Assembly: GCF_003148645.1 (NCBI RefSeq)
Contig: NZ_QGGP01000002.1
Span: forward strand, 293,525 to 357,524
Reading direction: 5' to 3'
Source: Xanthomarina spongicola
Lineage (GTDB): Bacteria > Bacteroidota > Bacteroidia > Flavobacteriales > Flavobacteriaceae
DNA: 64,000 nt
Position numbers and translations under genes: made by a program. How positions within the stretch are numbered: the first letter of the stretch is position 1; every line of letters starts with the position of its first letter. The notes under the pieces were generated by a model. That model did not search any database and was not told the origin of the DNA. It saw only the letters and a program-made list of their open reading frames with translations. Below, piece after piece: positions 49,143-56,765 of this stretch.

Positions 49143-51203
49143 TTGAAAAACACTATATTCCCTCCTAAGGCTAAAATAGTCCCAAAAAAACTTGTTGCTC
49201 ATAACGATGTTCGAATAGATAATTACTATTGGTTAAACGATAGAGAAGACCAAGAAGTATTAGATTATTTACATGCTGAAAATAATTATACTAAAAGTAT
49301 TTTAAAACATACAGAAGCCTTTCAGAAAGACTTGTTTGAAGAAATGAAAGGAAGGATTAAAGAAGACGATCAATCCGTTCCTTATAAGTTAAACGGTTAT
49401 TGGTATGTAACACGATTTGAGAAAGGTAAAGATTATCCTATTTATGCTAGAAAGAAAGAATTTATAGAAGCACCAGAAGAATTACTTTTCGACTGTAATG
49501 AGATGGCTAAAGAGCATTCCTATTTCAACTTAGGTAGTATTTCAATAAGTCCAGACAATACACTTGCAGCGTTTTCTATAGATACTGTAAGTAGAAGGCA
49601 ATATATTATTCAAATAAAGAATTTAGTTACTGGAGAAATTTACCCTGAAAAGATACTCAATGCCACAGGAAGTGTTACTTGGGCTAACGATAATGAGACT
49701 GTTTATTATTCTCGTAAAGATGAATTAACGCTTCGTTCTCATAAAATTTATAGACATAAGTTGCATACTCAAGTAGAAGACGATATTGAAGTGTATCATG
49801 AAACAGATGAAACTTTTAATACGTTTGTTTATAAAACGAAGTCTAGAAAATATATAGTCATTGGATCTTCAAGCACCTTAACTTCAGAATATCGTATTCT
49901 AAATGCTAATAATCCTAATGAAGAATTTCGTTTATTTAGTAAGAGAAAAAGAGGTGTAGAGTATGCAATTGCACATTATAGCGATAGCTTTTATATTCTA
50001 ACAAATAAAGACAAAGCTCATAATTTTAAACTACAAAAAACAAAAGAAACACAAACCGAAAGTAAATATTGGCAGGAGCTTATTCCACACAGAGAAGATG
50101 TTTTGTTAGAAGATATTGAAATTTTTAAAGATTACTTAGTTGTTAGTGAAAGAGAACAAGGCTTGAATAAAATTAGAATTATAAGTTGGAATGGAGCAGA
50201 GGATTACTATCTGCCTTTTAATAGCGAAACTTATACAGCAAATACAGGAAATAACCCAGATTTTAATAGTGAGTACCTACGTTATAGTTTTAACTCTTTA
50301 ACAACACCAAGTTCTGTAATTGATTATAATTTTAAAACTAAAGTTCATGATGTTAAGAAAGAGCAAGAAGTTTTAGATGCCAATTTTAATAAAGAGAATT
50401 ATGCTTCAGAGCGTATTTGGGTTACTGCTAGAGATGGTGAAAAAGTTCCAGTATCTTTAGTTTATAGAAAAGACATGAAAAAAGAGTCTGGAAATCCTTT
50501 AATGCTTTATGCATATGGATCTTATGGTTCTACAATAGACCCATATTTTTCTACTGTTAGATTAAGTTTATTAGATAGAGGTTTTATTTATGCTATTGCT
50601 CATATTCGAGGAGGAGAATATTTAGGACGTGATTGGTACGATAATGGGAAGCTTTTATCTAAAATGAATACTTTTTTCGATTACATTGATTGTTCGAAAT
50701 ACTTAATTGAAAAAAAATACACAACTCAAAAGCATTTATATGCTTATGGAGGTTCTGCTGGTGGTCTTTTAATGGGAGTTATAGTAAATTTAAATCCAGA
50801 ATTATATCATGGTGTTTTAGCAGCAGTTCCCTTTGTAGATGTCGTTACAACAATGCTTGACGACACCATACCATTAACAACAGGAGAATATGACGAATGG
50901 GGAAACCCAAATAATAAAGAATATTACGATTATATGAAATCGTACTCTCCATACGATAATGTGTCTAAACAAGATTATCCTAATATATTGGTTACTACAG
51001 GTTTGCATGATTCGCAGGTACAATATTGGGAACCAGCAAAATGGGTAGCTAAGCTAAGAGAATATAAAACAGATAATAATCTTTTATTATTGCATACAGA
51101 CATGGATTCTGGTCATGGTGGAGCTTCTGGTAGATTTGAAAGTTTAAAAGAAGTAGCCTTAGAATATGCTTTTATATTAGATTTAGAAGGAATTTCTTAT
51201 TAA
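49143..51203 (+). CDS. ptrB: S9 family oligopeptidase (oligopeptidase B type)
   Basis: The 686-residue serine peptidase has an N-terminal seven-bladed propeller (from 'DVRIDNYYWLNDREDQEVLD' to about residue 420) and a C-terminal alpha/beta-hydrolase domain with the nucleophile AYGGSAGGLLMG (Ser near 540), a probable Asp in VTTGLHDSQVQYWEPAKW near 620 and the His in DMDSGHGGASGR near 665. It has no signal peptide. The TTG at 49143 is the only start that keeps the propeller's first blade; the first internal Met is near residue 66. Oligopeptidase B-like enzymes cut after basic residues in short peptides. Confidence 0.88.
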   Translation: MKNTIFPPKAKIVPKKLVAHNDVRIDNYYWLNDREDQEVLDYLHAENNYTKSILKHTEAFQKDLFEEMKGRIKEDDQSVPYKLNGYWYVTRFEKGKDYPIYARKKEFIEAPEELLFDCNEMAKEHSYFNLGSISISPDNTLAAFSIDTVSRRQYIIQIKNLVTGEIYPEKILNATGSVTWANDNETVYYSRKDELTLRSHKIYRHKLHTQVEDDIEVYHETDETFNTFVYKTKSRKYIVIGSSSTLTSEYRILNANNPNEEFRLFSKRKRGVEYAIAHYSDSFYILTNKDKAHNFKLQKTKETQTESKYWQELIPHREDVLLEDIEIFKDYLVVSEREQGLNKIRIISWNGAEDYYLPFNSETYTANTGNNPDFNSEYLRYSFNSLTTPSSVIDYNFKTKVHDVKKEQEVLDANFNKENYASERIWVTARDGEKVPVSLVYRKDMKKESGNPLMLYAYGSYGSTIDPYFSTVRLSLLDRGFIYAIAHIRGGEYLGRDWYDNGKLLSKMNTFFDYIDCSKYLIEKKYTTQKHLYAYGGSAGGLLMGVIVNLNPELYHGVLAAVPFVDVVTTMLDDTIPLTTGEYDEWGNPNNKEYYDYMKSYSPYDNVSKQDYPNILVTTGLHDSQVQYWEPAKWVAKLREYKTDNNLLLLHTDMDSGHGGASGRFESLKEVALEYAFILDLEGISY

Positions 51204-51216
51204 GAAAAAAAATATG

Positions 51217-51224
51217 TATTTTTG
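51217..51224 (+). promoter_or_regulatory. Promoter -7 element before the cysteine-synthase-like gene
   Basis: TATTTTTG matches TAnnTTTG and gives a leader of about 50 bases to the ATG at 51277. No clear -33 TTG. Confidence 0.5.
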
Positions 51225-51276
51225 CAAGGTTTTAGGATACTATAAATTATATTGTAGTAGCTTTTAAATAACATGT

Positions 51277-52317
51277 ATGGAAAATAATAAAAAAGTTTTT
51301 AATAATGTTCTAGAATTAGTTGGTAATACACCACTAATCAAGCTAAATAAAATAGCATCTTCTTTTAAAGGAAACTACTATGCAAAAGTAGAAGCTTTTA
51401 ATCCTGGTCATTCATCTAAAGACCGAATTGCACTTTATATTATTGAGCAAGCAGAGAAGAAAGGTATAATAAAGCCTGGAGATACTATTGTGGAAACTAC
51501 TTCAGGAAATACAGGTTTTAGTATTGCCATGGTAAGTATTATTAAAGGTTACAAATGTATTCTTGCTGTAAGTTCTAAATCTTCTGCAGATAAAATAGAC
51601 ATGCTTAAAACTATGGGAGCACAAGTATATGTGTGCCCAGCACATGTTAGTGCAGACGACCCAAGATCTTATTACGAAGTTGCTAAACGTTTACATGAAG
51701 AAACGGAAGGATCTGTTTACATCAACCAATATTTTAATGAGCTAAACATTGATGCGCATTACCATTCTACAGGACCAGAAATCTGGAATCAGACAGAAGG
51801 TAAAATAACTCATTTAGTAGCTTGTAGTGGTACTGGTGGAACAATTTCTGGAATTGGTAAATATTTAAAAGAGCAAAATCCAGATATTAAAATCATTGGT
51901 GTAGACGCTTATGGTTCTGTTATTAAAAAATATCATGAAACTCAAGAGTTTGATGAAAAAGAAATATATCCATATCGCATTGAAGGATTAGGAAAAAATT
52001 TAATTCCTACGGCAACAAAATTTGAAGTTATAGACGAGTTTGTAAAAGTTACAGACGAAGAAAGTGCTCATACTGCTAGAGAAATAGCAAATACTGAAGG
52101 ACTTTTTGTTGGTTATACTTCTGGTGCTGCTATGCAAGCTATAAAGCAATTAAACGAAGATGAAACTTTTACTAAAGATTCTAACGTTGTTGTAATATTT
52201 CCAGACCATGGTTCACGTTATATGAGTAAGATTTATAGCGATAAATGGATGAATGATCAAGGGTTCTTTGATACCATTCACCAGGAAGCTGCTGAAAGTA
52301 TTCAAATTATTAAATAA
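51277..52317 (+). CDS. Cysteine-synthase-fold PLP enzyme; candidate cysteate synthase
   Basis: The 346-residue fold-type II PLP enzyme has [15 protein letters not shown] near residue 14, the PLP-lysine in [14 protein letters not shown] near 48, the substrate loop [14 protein letters not shown] near 75 and the phosphate-binding glycines [15 protein letters not shown] near 185. These belong to the cysteine synthase / cystathionine beta-synthase family. GHSSKDR replaces the usual GGSVKDR, and the '[14 protein letters not shown]' end is near 275. It is 121 bases upstream of an AONS-type acyltransferase and on the same strand. By context it could make cysteate (from phosphoserine and sulfite) for sulfonolipids; ordinary cysteine or cystathionine synthesis is the alternative. 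Confidence 0.78.
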   Translation: MENNKKVFNNVLELVGNTPLIKLNKIASSFKGNYYAKVEAFNPGHSSKDRIALYIIEQAEKKGIIKPGDTIVETTSGNTGFSIAMVSIIKGYKCILAVSSKSSADKIDMLKTMGAQVYVCPAHVSADDPRSYYEVAKRLHEETEGSVYINQYFNELNIDAHYHSTGPEIWNQTEGKITHLVACSGTGGTISGIGKYLKEQNPDIKIIGVDAYGSVIKKYHETQEFDEKEIYPYRIEGLGKNLIPTATKFEVIDEFVKVTDEESAHTAREIANTEGLFVGYTSGAAMQAIKQLNEDETFTKDSNVVVIFPDHGSRYMSKIYSDKWMNDQGFFDTIHQEAAESIQIIK

Positions 52318-52438
52318 CTAAAGATATAACGATTGAATAGGTAATTTCCTATTTTGTTAATAATAGTGCATAAAAAGATTATGTTGTAAACATATAAATA
52401 TCTAATTTTGCACCAACCAACTATGATTAATAGCTTAT

Positions 52439-53698
52439 ATGAAAGACTTATTCGATAAAATTTATAGAGATAAAGGACCACTTGGAAAGTGGGCTTCTCA
52501 AGCAGAAGGGTATTTTGTGTTTCCAAAATTGGAAGGCGAGATATCTAATAGAATGAAATTCCAAGGTAAAGAGGTTATTACTTGGAGTATTAATGATTAT
52601 TTAGGTTTAGCGAATCATCCTGAAGTTAGAAAAGTTGATGCTCAAGCTGGAGCAGATTACGGTTCTGCTTACCCAATGGGAGCACGTATGATGTCTGGTC
52701 ATACAGATTTACATGAAAAACTTCAAAACGAATTAGCAGCTTTTGTTAATAAAGAAGCAGCTTACTTACTAAACTTTGGTTACCAAGGTATGGTTTCTAC
52801 TATTGATGCCTTAGTAGCTAAAGACGATATTATTGTTTATGATGTGGATGCACATGCTTGTATTATTGATGGCGTGCGTTTGCATATGGGAAAACGTTTT
52901 ACATATAAACATAACGATATTGTAAGCTTAGAAAAAAACCTTGAAAGAGCTACTAAAATGGCTGAACAAACTGGAGGAGGAATTTTAGTGATTTCGGAAG
53001 GTGTGTTTGGTATGCGTGGTGAACAAGGACGTTTAAAAGAAATAGTTGAACTTAAAAAGAAATTCAACTTTAGATTTTTTGTTGATGATGCTCATGGATT
53101 TGGAACTCTAGGTAAAACAGGAGCAGGAGCAGGAGAAGAGCAAGGTGTTCAAGATGGCATAGATGTGTATTTTGCTACATTTGCAAAATCTTTAGCTAGT
53201 ACAGGAGCCTTTATTGCTGCAGATAAAGAAATTATTGATTACTTAAAATATAACTTACGTTCTCAAATGTTTGCAAAATCTTTGCAAATGCAATTAGTTG
53301 TTGGTGCTTTAAAGCGTTTAGATATGCTTAAAACTATGCCAGAATTAAAAAACAAACTTTGGGAAAACACCAATGCGCTTCAATCTGGATTAAAGAAAAG
53401 AGGTTTTGATATTGGTACTACACAAAGTTGTGTTACTCCAGTATATTTAGAAGGAAGTATTCCTGAAGCTATGGCTCTGGTAAGAGACTTAAGAGAAAAT
53501 CACGGCATTTTCTGTTCTATTGTGGTGTATCCAGTAATTCCTAAAGGAATGATTTTATTGCGTTTAATACCTACTGCTACACATACATTAGAAGATGTTA
53601 CTGAAACTCTTGATGCTTTTGATGCTATTAGAGAAAGATTGGTAAACGGAACTTACAAAAGAATGTCAGCTGCTGTAACTGCAGCCATGGATAAATAA
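52439..53698 (+). CDS. Alpha-oxoamine synthase family acyltransferase (serine palmitoyl-/cysteate acyltransferase type)
   Basis: This fold-type I PLP enzyme joins an acyl-CoA or acyl-ACP to an amino acid with loss of CO2. The 419 residues have ITWSINDYLGLANHPEV near 45, GSAYPMGARMMSGHTDLHEK near 75, the stacking His region YDVDAHACIIDGVR near 133, VDDAHGFGTLGKTGAG near 216 (Asp and His) and FATFAKSLASTGAF near 245 with the PLP-Lys. Sphinganine synthesis (serine) and capnine synthesis (cysteate) use this type. The N-terminal 30 residues before the core and neighbouring genes for a cysteate-synthase-like and an N-acyltransferase-like protein favour a lipid role over KBL (2-amino-3-ketobutyrate CoA ligase). 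A strong terminator follows. Confidence 0.82.
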   Translation: MKDLFDKIYRDKGPLGKWASQAEGYFVFPKLEGEISNRMKFQGKEVITWSINDYLGLANHPEVRKVDAQAGADYGSAYPMGARMMSGHTDLHEKLQNELAAFVNKEAAYLLNFGYQGMVSTIDALVAKDDIIVYDVDAHACIIDGVRLHMGKRFTYKHNDIVSLEKNLERATKMAEQTGGGILVISEGVFGMRGEQGRLKEIVELKKKFNFRFFVDDAHGFGTLGKTGAGAGEEQGVQDGIDVYFATFAKSLASTGAFIAADKEIIDYLKYNLRSQMFAKSLQMQLVVGALKRLDMLKTMPELKNKLWENTNALQSGLKKRGFDIGTTQSCVTPVYLEGSIPEAMALVRDLRENHGIFCSIVVYPVIPKGMILLRLIPTATHTLEDVTETLDAFDAIRERLVNGTYKRMSAAVTAAMDK

Positions 53699-53717
53699 AC
53701 ACTAAAATGTATATTTT

Positions 53718-53756
53718 AAAAAATCCGATAGTGTGATGCTATCGGATTTTTTTTTT
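53718..53756 (+). terminator. Rho-independent terminator of the acyltransferase operon
   Basis: AAAAAATCCGATAG (53718-53731) pairs with CTATCGGATTTTTT (53739-53752), seven-base loop, T run to 53756. Confidence 0.9.
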
Positions 53757-53761
53757 GCTAA

Positions 53762-54106
53762 TTATCTTTTTCTTTGTTTTTCATTATCTGAAAAAAAAGT
53801 CAGATGTGCTATTCCATCACTATTCTCATCAACCTTATCTGCTTCTCGTTCAAGAATTTCATAAACTTTATTATTGAAGTCAATAAAAATTTCTTTTTCC
53901 TCAATCCATGAAGGAGAGTTAATAACTAGTTCACGGGATTCTGTAATATCAATTTTAAGTTTCTTATTTAATTGAGCTATAGTTTGAATAACCCCAAAAT
54001 CAAGATTTTTTAAATCTTCAATGAATTTATTGATATCCGAAACATTATTATTCAATTTTTTATTCAAAAGTCTCCTCAATTTTAAATTTAGCATTGTCTT
54101 AAACAT
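53762..54106 (-). CDS. Hypothetical protein with an L7/L12-C-terminal-like stretch
   Basis: The 114-residue cytoplasmic protein is charged and without hydrophobic segments. 'GVIQTIAQLNKKLKIDITES' followed by 'RELVINSPSW' (about residues 37-66) has the rhythm of the ribosomal L7/L12 C-terminal domain (helix-turn-helix with hydrophobic Val/Ile-Ile and an Ala/Ser-Arg/Lys-x-Leu-Val turn), but at low similarity. The rest matches nothing I know. It lies just after the GNAT-fold acyltransferase gene on the same strand (32-base gap), so may be co-transcribed. Confidence 0.45.
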   Translation of the reverse strand: MFKTMLNLKLRRLLNKKLNNNVSDINKFIEDLKNLDFGVIQTIAQLNKKLKIDITESRELVINSPSWIEEKEIFIDFNNKVYEILEREADKVDENSDGIAHLTFFSDNEKQRKR

Positions 54107-54138
54107 TTCTTCATATGTCTTACTGAAAAACTATATAG

Positions 54139-55257
54139 CTACAACTCTTTTCTAAACGTTTTTCGTCGTTTAATAATTTCACAATCAAAATCTTTCCAAA
54201 TTTGTTGCGAAGCAAAATTGTCTACTAATTCAGGGAGTCTAATACAAGTTTCTATATCGTGTTTTTTAAATGTTTTGTAAAACTCATTAAAGATAATAGC
54301 TGTAACCCCTTTATTATGATAATGTGGGTTTACACCAATTAAATAGAATAGTGCAGTTTTACTATGCTTTTTAGCTTTTAGCAATTCTAAAAATCCAAAA
54401 GGAAACAACTTACCTTTTACTTTTTGTAAAGCTTCAGAGAAAGAAGGTAGAACTATTGCAAAAGCTATCATTTTATCATTTTTATCAAAAACGAACTTAA
54501 CGTATTCTGGATTAATAAAATTGATGAATTTCTTTTTAAAGTATTCTTTTTGTAAATCTGAAATGGGTACAAATGTAGATAGTTTCGCGTAAGATTCATT
54601 TAACAATTCAAACATATCATCTATATGTGGTACAATTTCTTTTGTTTTAGTGAATTTGCTTGGTCTTAGCTCAAAACGTTTAGTTATTATATCATTCACT
54701 CTTGTAAAACGCTCTAAAGGAATGGTTTTAAAAGAGAATTTACTTTCTATGTATTCCTTTTCCGGTAAAAAGCCTAGTTTCTCAAAATGTGTTATATAAT
54801 AGGGATGATTATACCATGTTGCCATAGTGCCAATATGATCGAAACCATATGTTAATGCACCATTTTTATCAAGATTAGAGAAACCTACAGGACCTTCAAC
54901 AAATGCTAAGTTGTTTTCTTCTCCTATTTCAAAAACTTTATCAAATAAGGCCTTAGATACTTTAAAATCGTCGATAGCATCAAACCAGCCAAAACGCATT
55001 TTTTTAACATTTTGCTCGTTTATCTCTATCTTATTTATAATAGCAGCTATACGACCAACAATAGCTTTTCCTTTAAAAGCTAAGAAAAAGTGAGCATCAG
55101 CATGCTTAAATGCTGGGTTTTTATCTGCACTTAGCGTTGCAACTTCATCAGAAATTATTGGTGGAACCCAATATTTAGAATCTTTGTATAATTGAAAAGG
55201 AAAGGTTACAAATGTTTTTAACTCTTTCTTATTTGTTACTTCTTTAAGTGTAATCAT
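54139..55257 (-). CDS. GNAT-fold N-acyltransferase, candidate bacterial ceramide synthase (bCerS) type
   Basis: The 372-residue protein resembles a group often labelled 'GTP cyclohydrolase' or hypothetical in flavobacteria: FVTFPFQLYKDSKYWVPPII near residue 14, AHFFLAFKGKAIVGRIAAII near 55-74, FVEGPVGFSNLDKNGALTYG near 118 and FYLIGVNPHYHNKGVTAIIF near 305 (acetyl/acyl-CoA loop, GNAT-like). The bacterial ceramide synthases described from Caulobacter are GNAT-fold acyltransferases of this length. It is convergent with the C-acyltransferase gene. Such an enzyme would add the second acyl chain to a sphinganine- or capnine-like amine. The function is inferred from family resemblance and context. 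Confidence 0.6.
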   Translation of the reverse strand: MITLKEVTNKKELKTFVTFPFQLYKDSKYWVPPIISDEVATLSADKNPAFKHADAHFFLAFKGKAIVGRIAAIINKIEINEQNVKKMRFGWFDAIDDFKVSKALFDKVFEIGEENNLAFVEGPVGFSNLDKNGALTYGFDHIGTMATWYNHPYYITHFEKLGFLPEKEYIESKFSFKTIPLERFTRVNDIITKRFELRPSKFTKTKEIVPHIDDMFELLNESYAKLSTFVPISDLQKEYFKKKFINFINPEYVKFVFDKNDKMIAFAIVLPSFSEALQKVKGKLFPFGFLELLKAKKHSKTALFYLIGVNPHYHNKGVTAIIFNEFYKTFKKHDIETCIRLPELVDNFASQQIWKDFDCEIIKRRKTFRKEL

Positions 55258-55275
55258 AGGTTTAAAAACATCAAT

Positions 55276-56265
55276 TTAGTTTTCAGAATCGAAATCTACG
55301 TCTTCTTTTTTACGTTTATTCTTTTTCTCTCCTCTAGCTTTATTTTCTTGTCTTTCTAGTTCGTCTTCTGCCGAAGTACCATCGTCTTTTTGTTCCTTAT
55401 CCTTATGGAAATCTAATCTGTACGAAGCGCCTAAAGTTACAGCAAAAACAGATGGAGTATCTTTGGTATTAAAGGTAAATGCTGTGTCTAATTGTAAGTT
55501 TTTACTCCATAAATAAGCACCACCAAAGCGAATTAAATTGTCAGCATAAAAATCACTACTAATATTTTGAGATTCAGCAAAAATAGCCCATTGATCTGTA
55601 ATGGATTTTGTTAGAGTTAAAATAAACGAAAAGTCTGATTGGTCTGTACCAATCCGATCTTTTATAAAATTCATTACAAAAACCCATCCTCCAGAAAAGT
55701 TGTTTTGGGTTGCAATAGCCACTTTTGGACTAAAACCTTCTACACCTACTGCTGTGTATGGATTATCAGAAGTATCATAATTACCACCAACATAAACAGC
55801 AACTGCAGGAATTAAATATTTCCATTTAAAACTATGGTTTGCCTTCCAGCTATATAAATTGGGTTTATCTTCTTCATCATTTTTAAATGGATCGTAAACC
55901 AAATATTTGGCTCCAAAAGTTAAAGTTTTAAAATTACTAAATGAATCTTCGTTTGGAACTGTATTGGTATAAGTTCTATTTGTAGATTGAAATGTAGTCT
56001 GTAAATTCAATTCTAATTGTGGCCATAATAAGCCATATCTTGCTGTAAAATCTATACCATAACTTTTATCTTCTCTATCAAGTAATGCATGGTTTTCGTT
56101 TAGCATATATGGACCTCCTTCAACCTGAATAACATTGGTTCCTACTGAAAAAGCACTTTGTGAAACTCCAGGTCTATTTGAGTTAATTACTTCAGTATAT
56201 TGCGAATATCCATGGAGAGAAAAAGCAAAAGCAAATAAAAATACATGAATTTTTAATGGTTTCAT
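55276..56265 (-). CDS. Outer-membrane beta-barrel protein (PF13557-like, 'MetA-pathway' type)
   Basis: The 329-residue protein has a signal peptide (MKPLKIHVFLFAFAFSLHGYSQ) and a body of alternating strands with aromatic ends (VEGGPYMLNENHALLD; FTARYGLLWPQLELNLQTTF; GWVFVMNFIKD; FAVTLGASYRLDF), like the small transporter-type barrels that begin with the RPG motif 'NSNRPGVSQSAFSVG'. The C-terminal 45 residues are highly charged (KDKEQKDDGTSAEDELERQE...) and not barrel-like, an unusual tail for this family. It is 18 bases upstream of the GNAT gene on the same strand, so they are co-transcribed. Confidence 0.7.
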   Translation of the reverse strand: MKPLKIHVFLFAFAFSLHGYSQYTEVINSNRPGVSQSAFSVGTNVIQVEGGPYMLNENHALLDREDKSYGIDFTARYGLLWPQLELNLQTTFQSTNRTYTNTVPNEDSFSNFKTLTFGAKYLVYDPFKNDEEDKPNLYSWKANHSFKWKYLIPAVAVYVGGNYDTSDNPYTAVGVEGFSPKVAIATQNNFSGGWVFVMNFIKDRIGTDQSDFSFILTLTKSITDQWAIFAESQNISSDFYADNLIRFGGAYLWSKNLQLDTAFTFNTKDTPSVFAVTLGASYRLDFHKDKEQKDDGTSAEDELERQENKARGEKKNKRKKEDVDFDSEN

Positions 56266-56434
56266 ATGTAAAATGTTTTATTGATTTGGAGCACATTTAT
56301 TTATAAGTCGTTCAAAATAATTGCTTTATAAATAAATTGAATTGTACTCTTTAATTGCTATTTTGTTTGAATCAAATATATTGATTTTATATTTTTTTTA
56401 AGTATTTATTACAGATTTTAAAAAATGAGATTTG

Positions 56435-56442
56435 TATTTTTG
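56435..56442 (+). promoter_or_regulatory. Promoter -7 element deciding the start of the DUF4834 gene
   Basis: TATTTTTG matches TAnnTTTG. It lies inside the longer frame from 56425, so translation must begin downstream, at the ATG at 56458. Confidence 0.55.
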
Positions 56443-56457
56443 TTTAAAATTACATTT

Positions 56458-56736
56458 ATGCTACAGTACGCATCTATAACAGGAGTTTTAAGAGTTATTT
56501 TAATCATACTATTAATATATTATGGAATTAAAATACTCTCAAGAATTTTTGCTCCTTATTTAATGAAGTATGTTGCCAAAAAGGCTGAAGAACGTTTTGG
56601 CGGACAATTTGGACAGTATCAAAGTCCTAAACAAGAACAAAATAAAGAAGGAGAAGTTACAATAGATAAAGTGCCAAAAACTTCAACTTCAAATAAAAAG
56701 GTTGGTGAATATGTAGATTACGAAGAAATTGATTAA
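56458..56736 (+). CDS. DUF4834 family single-span protein
   Basis: With the start at 56458 (chosen because a promoter box lies upstream of it and inside the longer frame) the protein has 92 residues: MLQYASITGVLRVILIILLI opens the transmembrane segment, followed by YYGIKILSRIFAPYLMKYVA and a basic, Gln-rich cytoplasmic tail ending VGEYVDYEEID. This is the DUF4834 family, conserved in Flavobacteriaceae before yfhO-like genes. Function unknown. It lies 29 bases upstream of the YfhO gene and is probably co-transcribed. Confidence 0.82.
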   Translation: MLQYASITGVLRVILIILLIYYGIKILSRIFAPYLMKYVAKKAEERFGGQFGQYQSPKQEQNKEGEVTIDKVPKTSTSNKKVGEYVDYEEID

Positions 56737-56765
56737 TTTTCGCTTTCAAAGTTTAATACATATTC

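Noticed and set aside
56425-56457. Longer start for the DUF4834 protein
   Set aside because: The TATTTTTG promoter box lies inside this stretch, so the downstream ATG is more likely.
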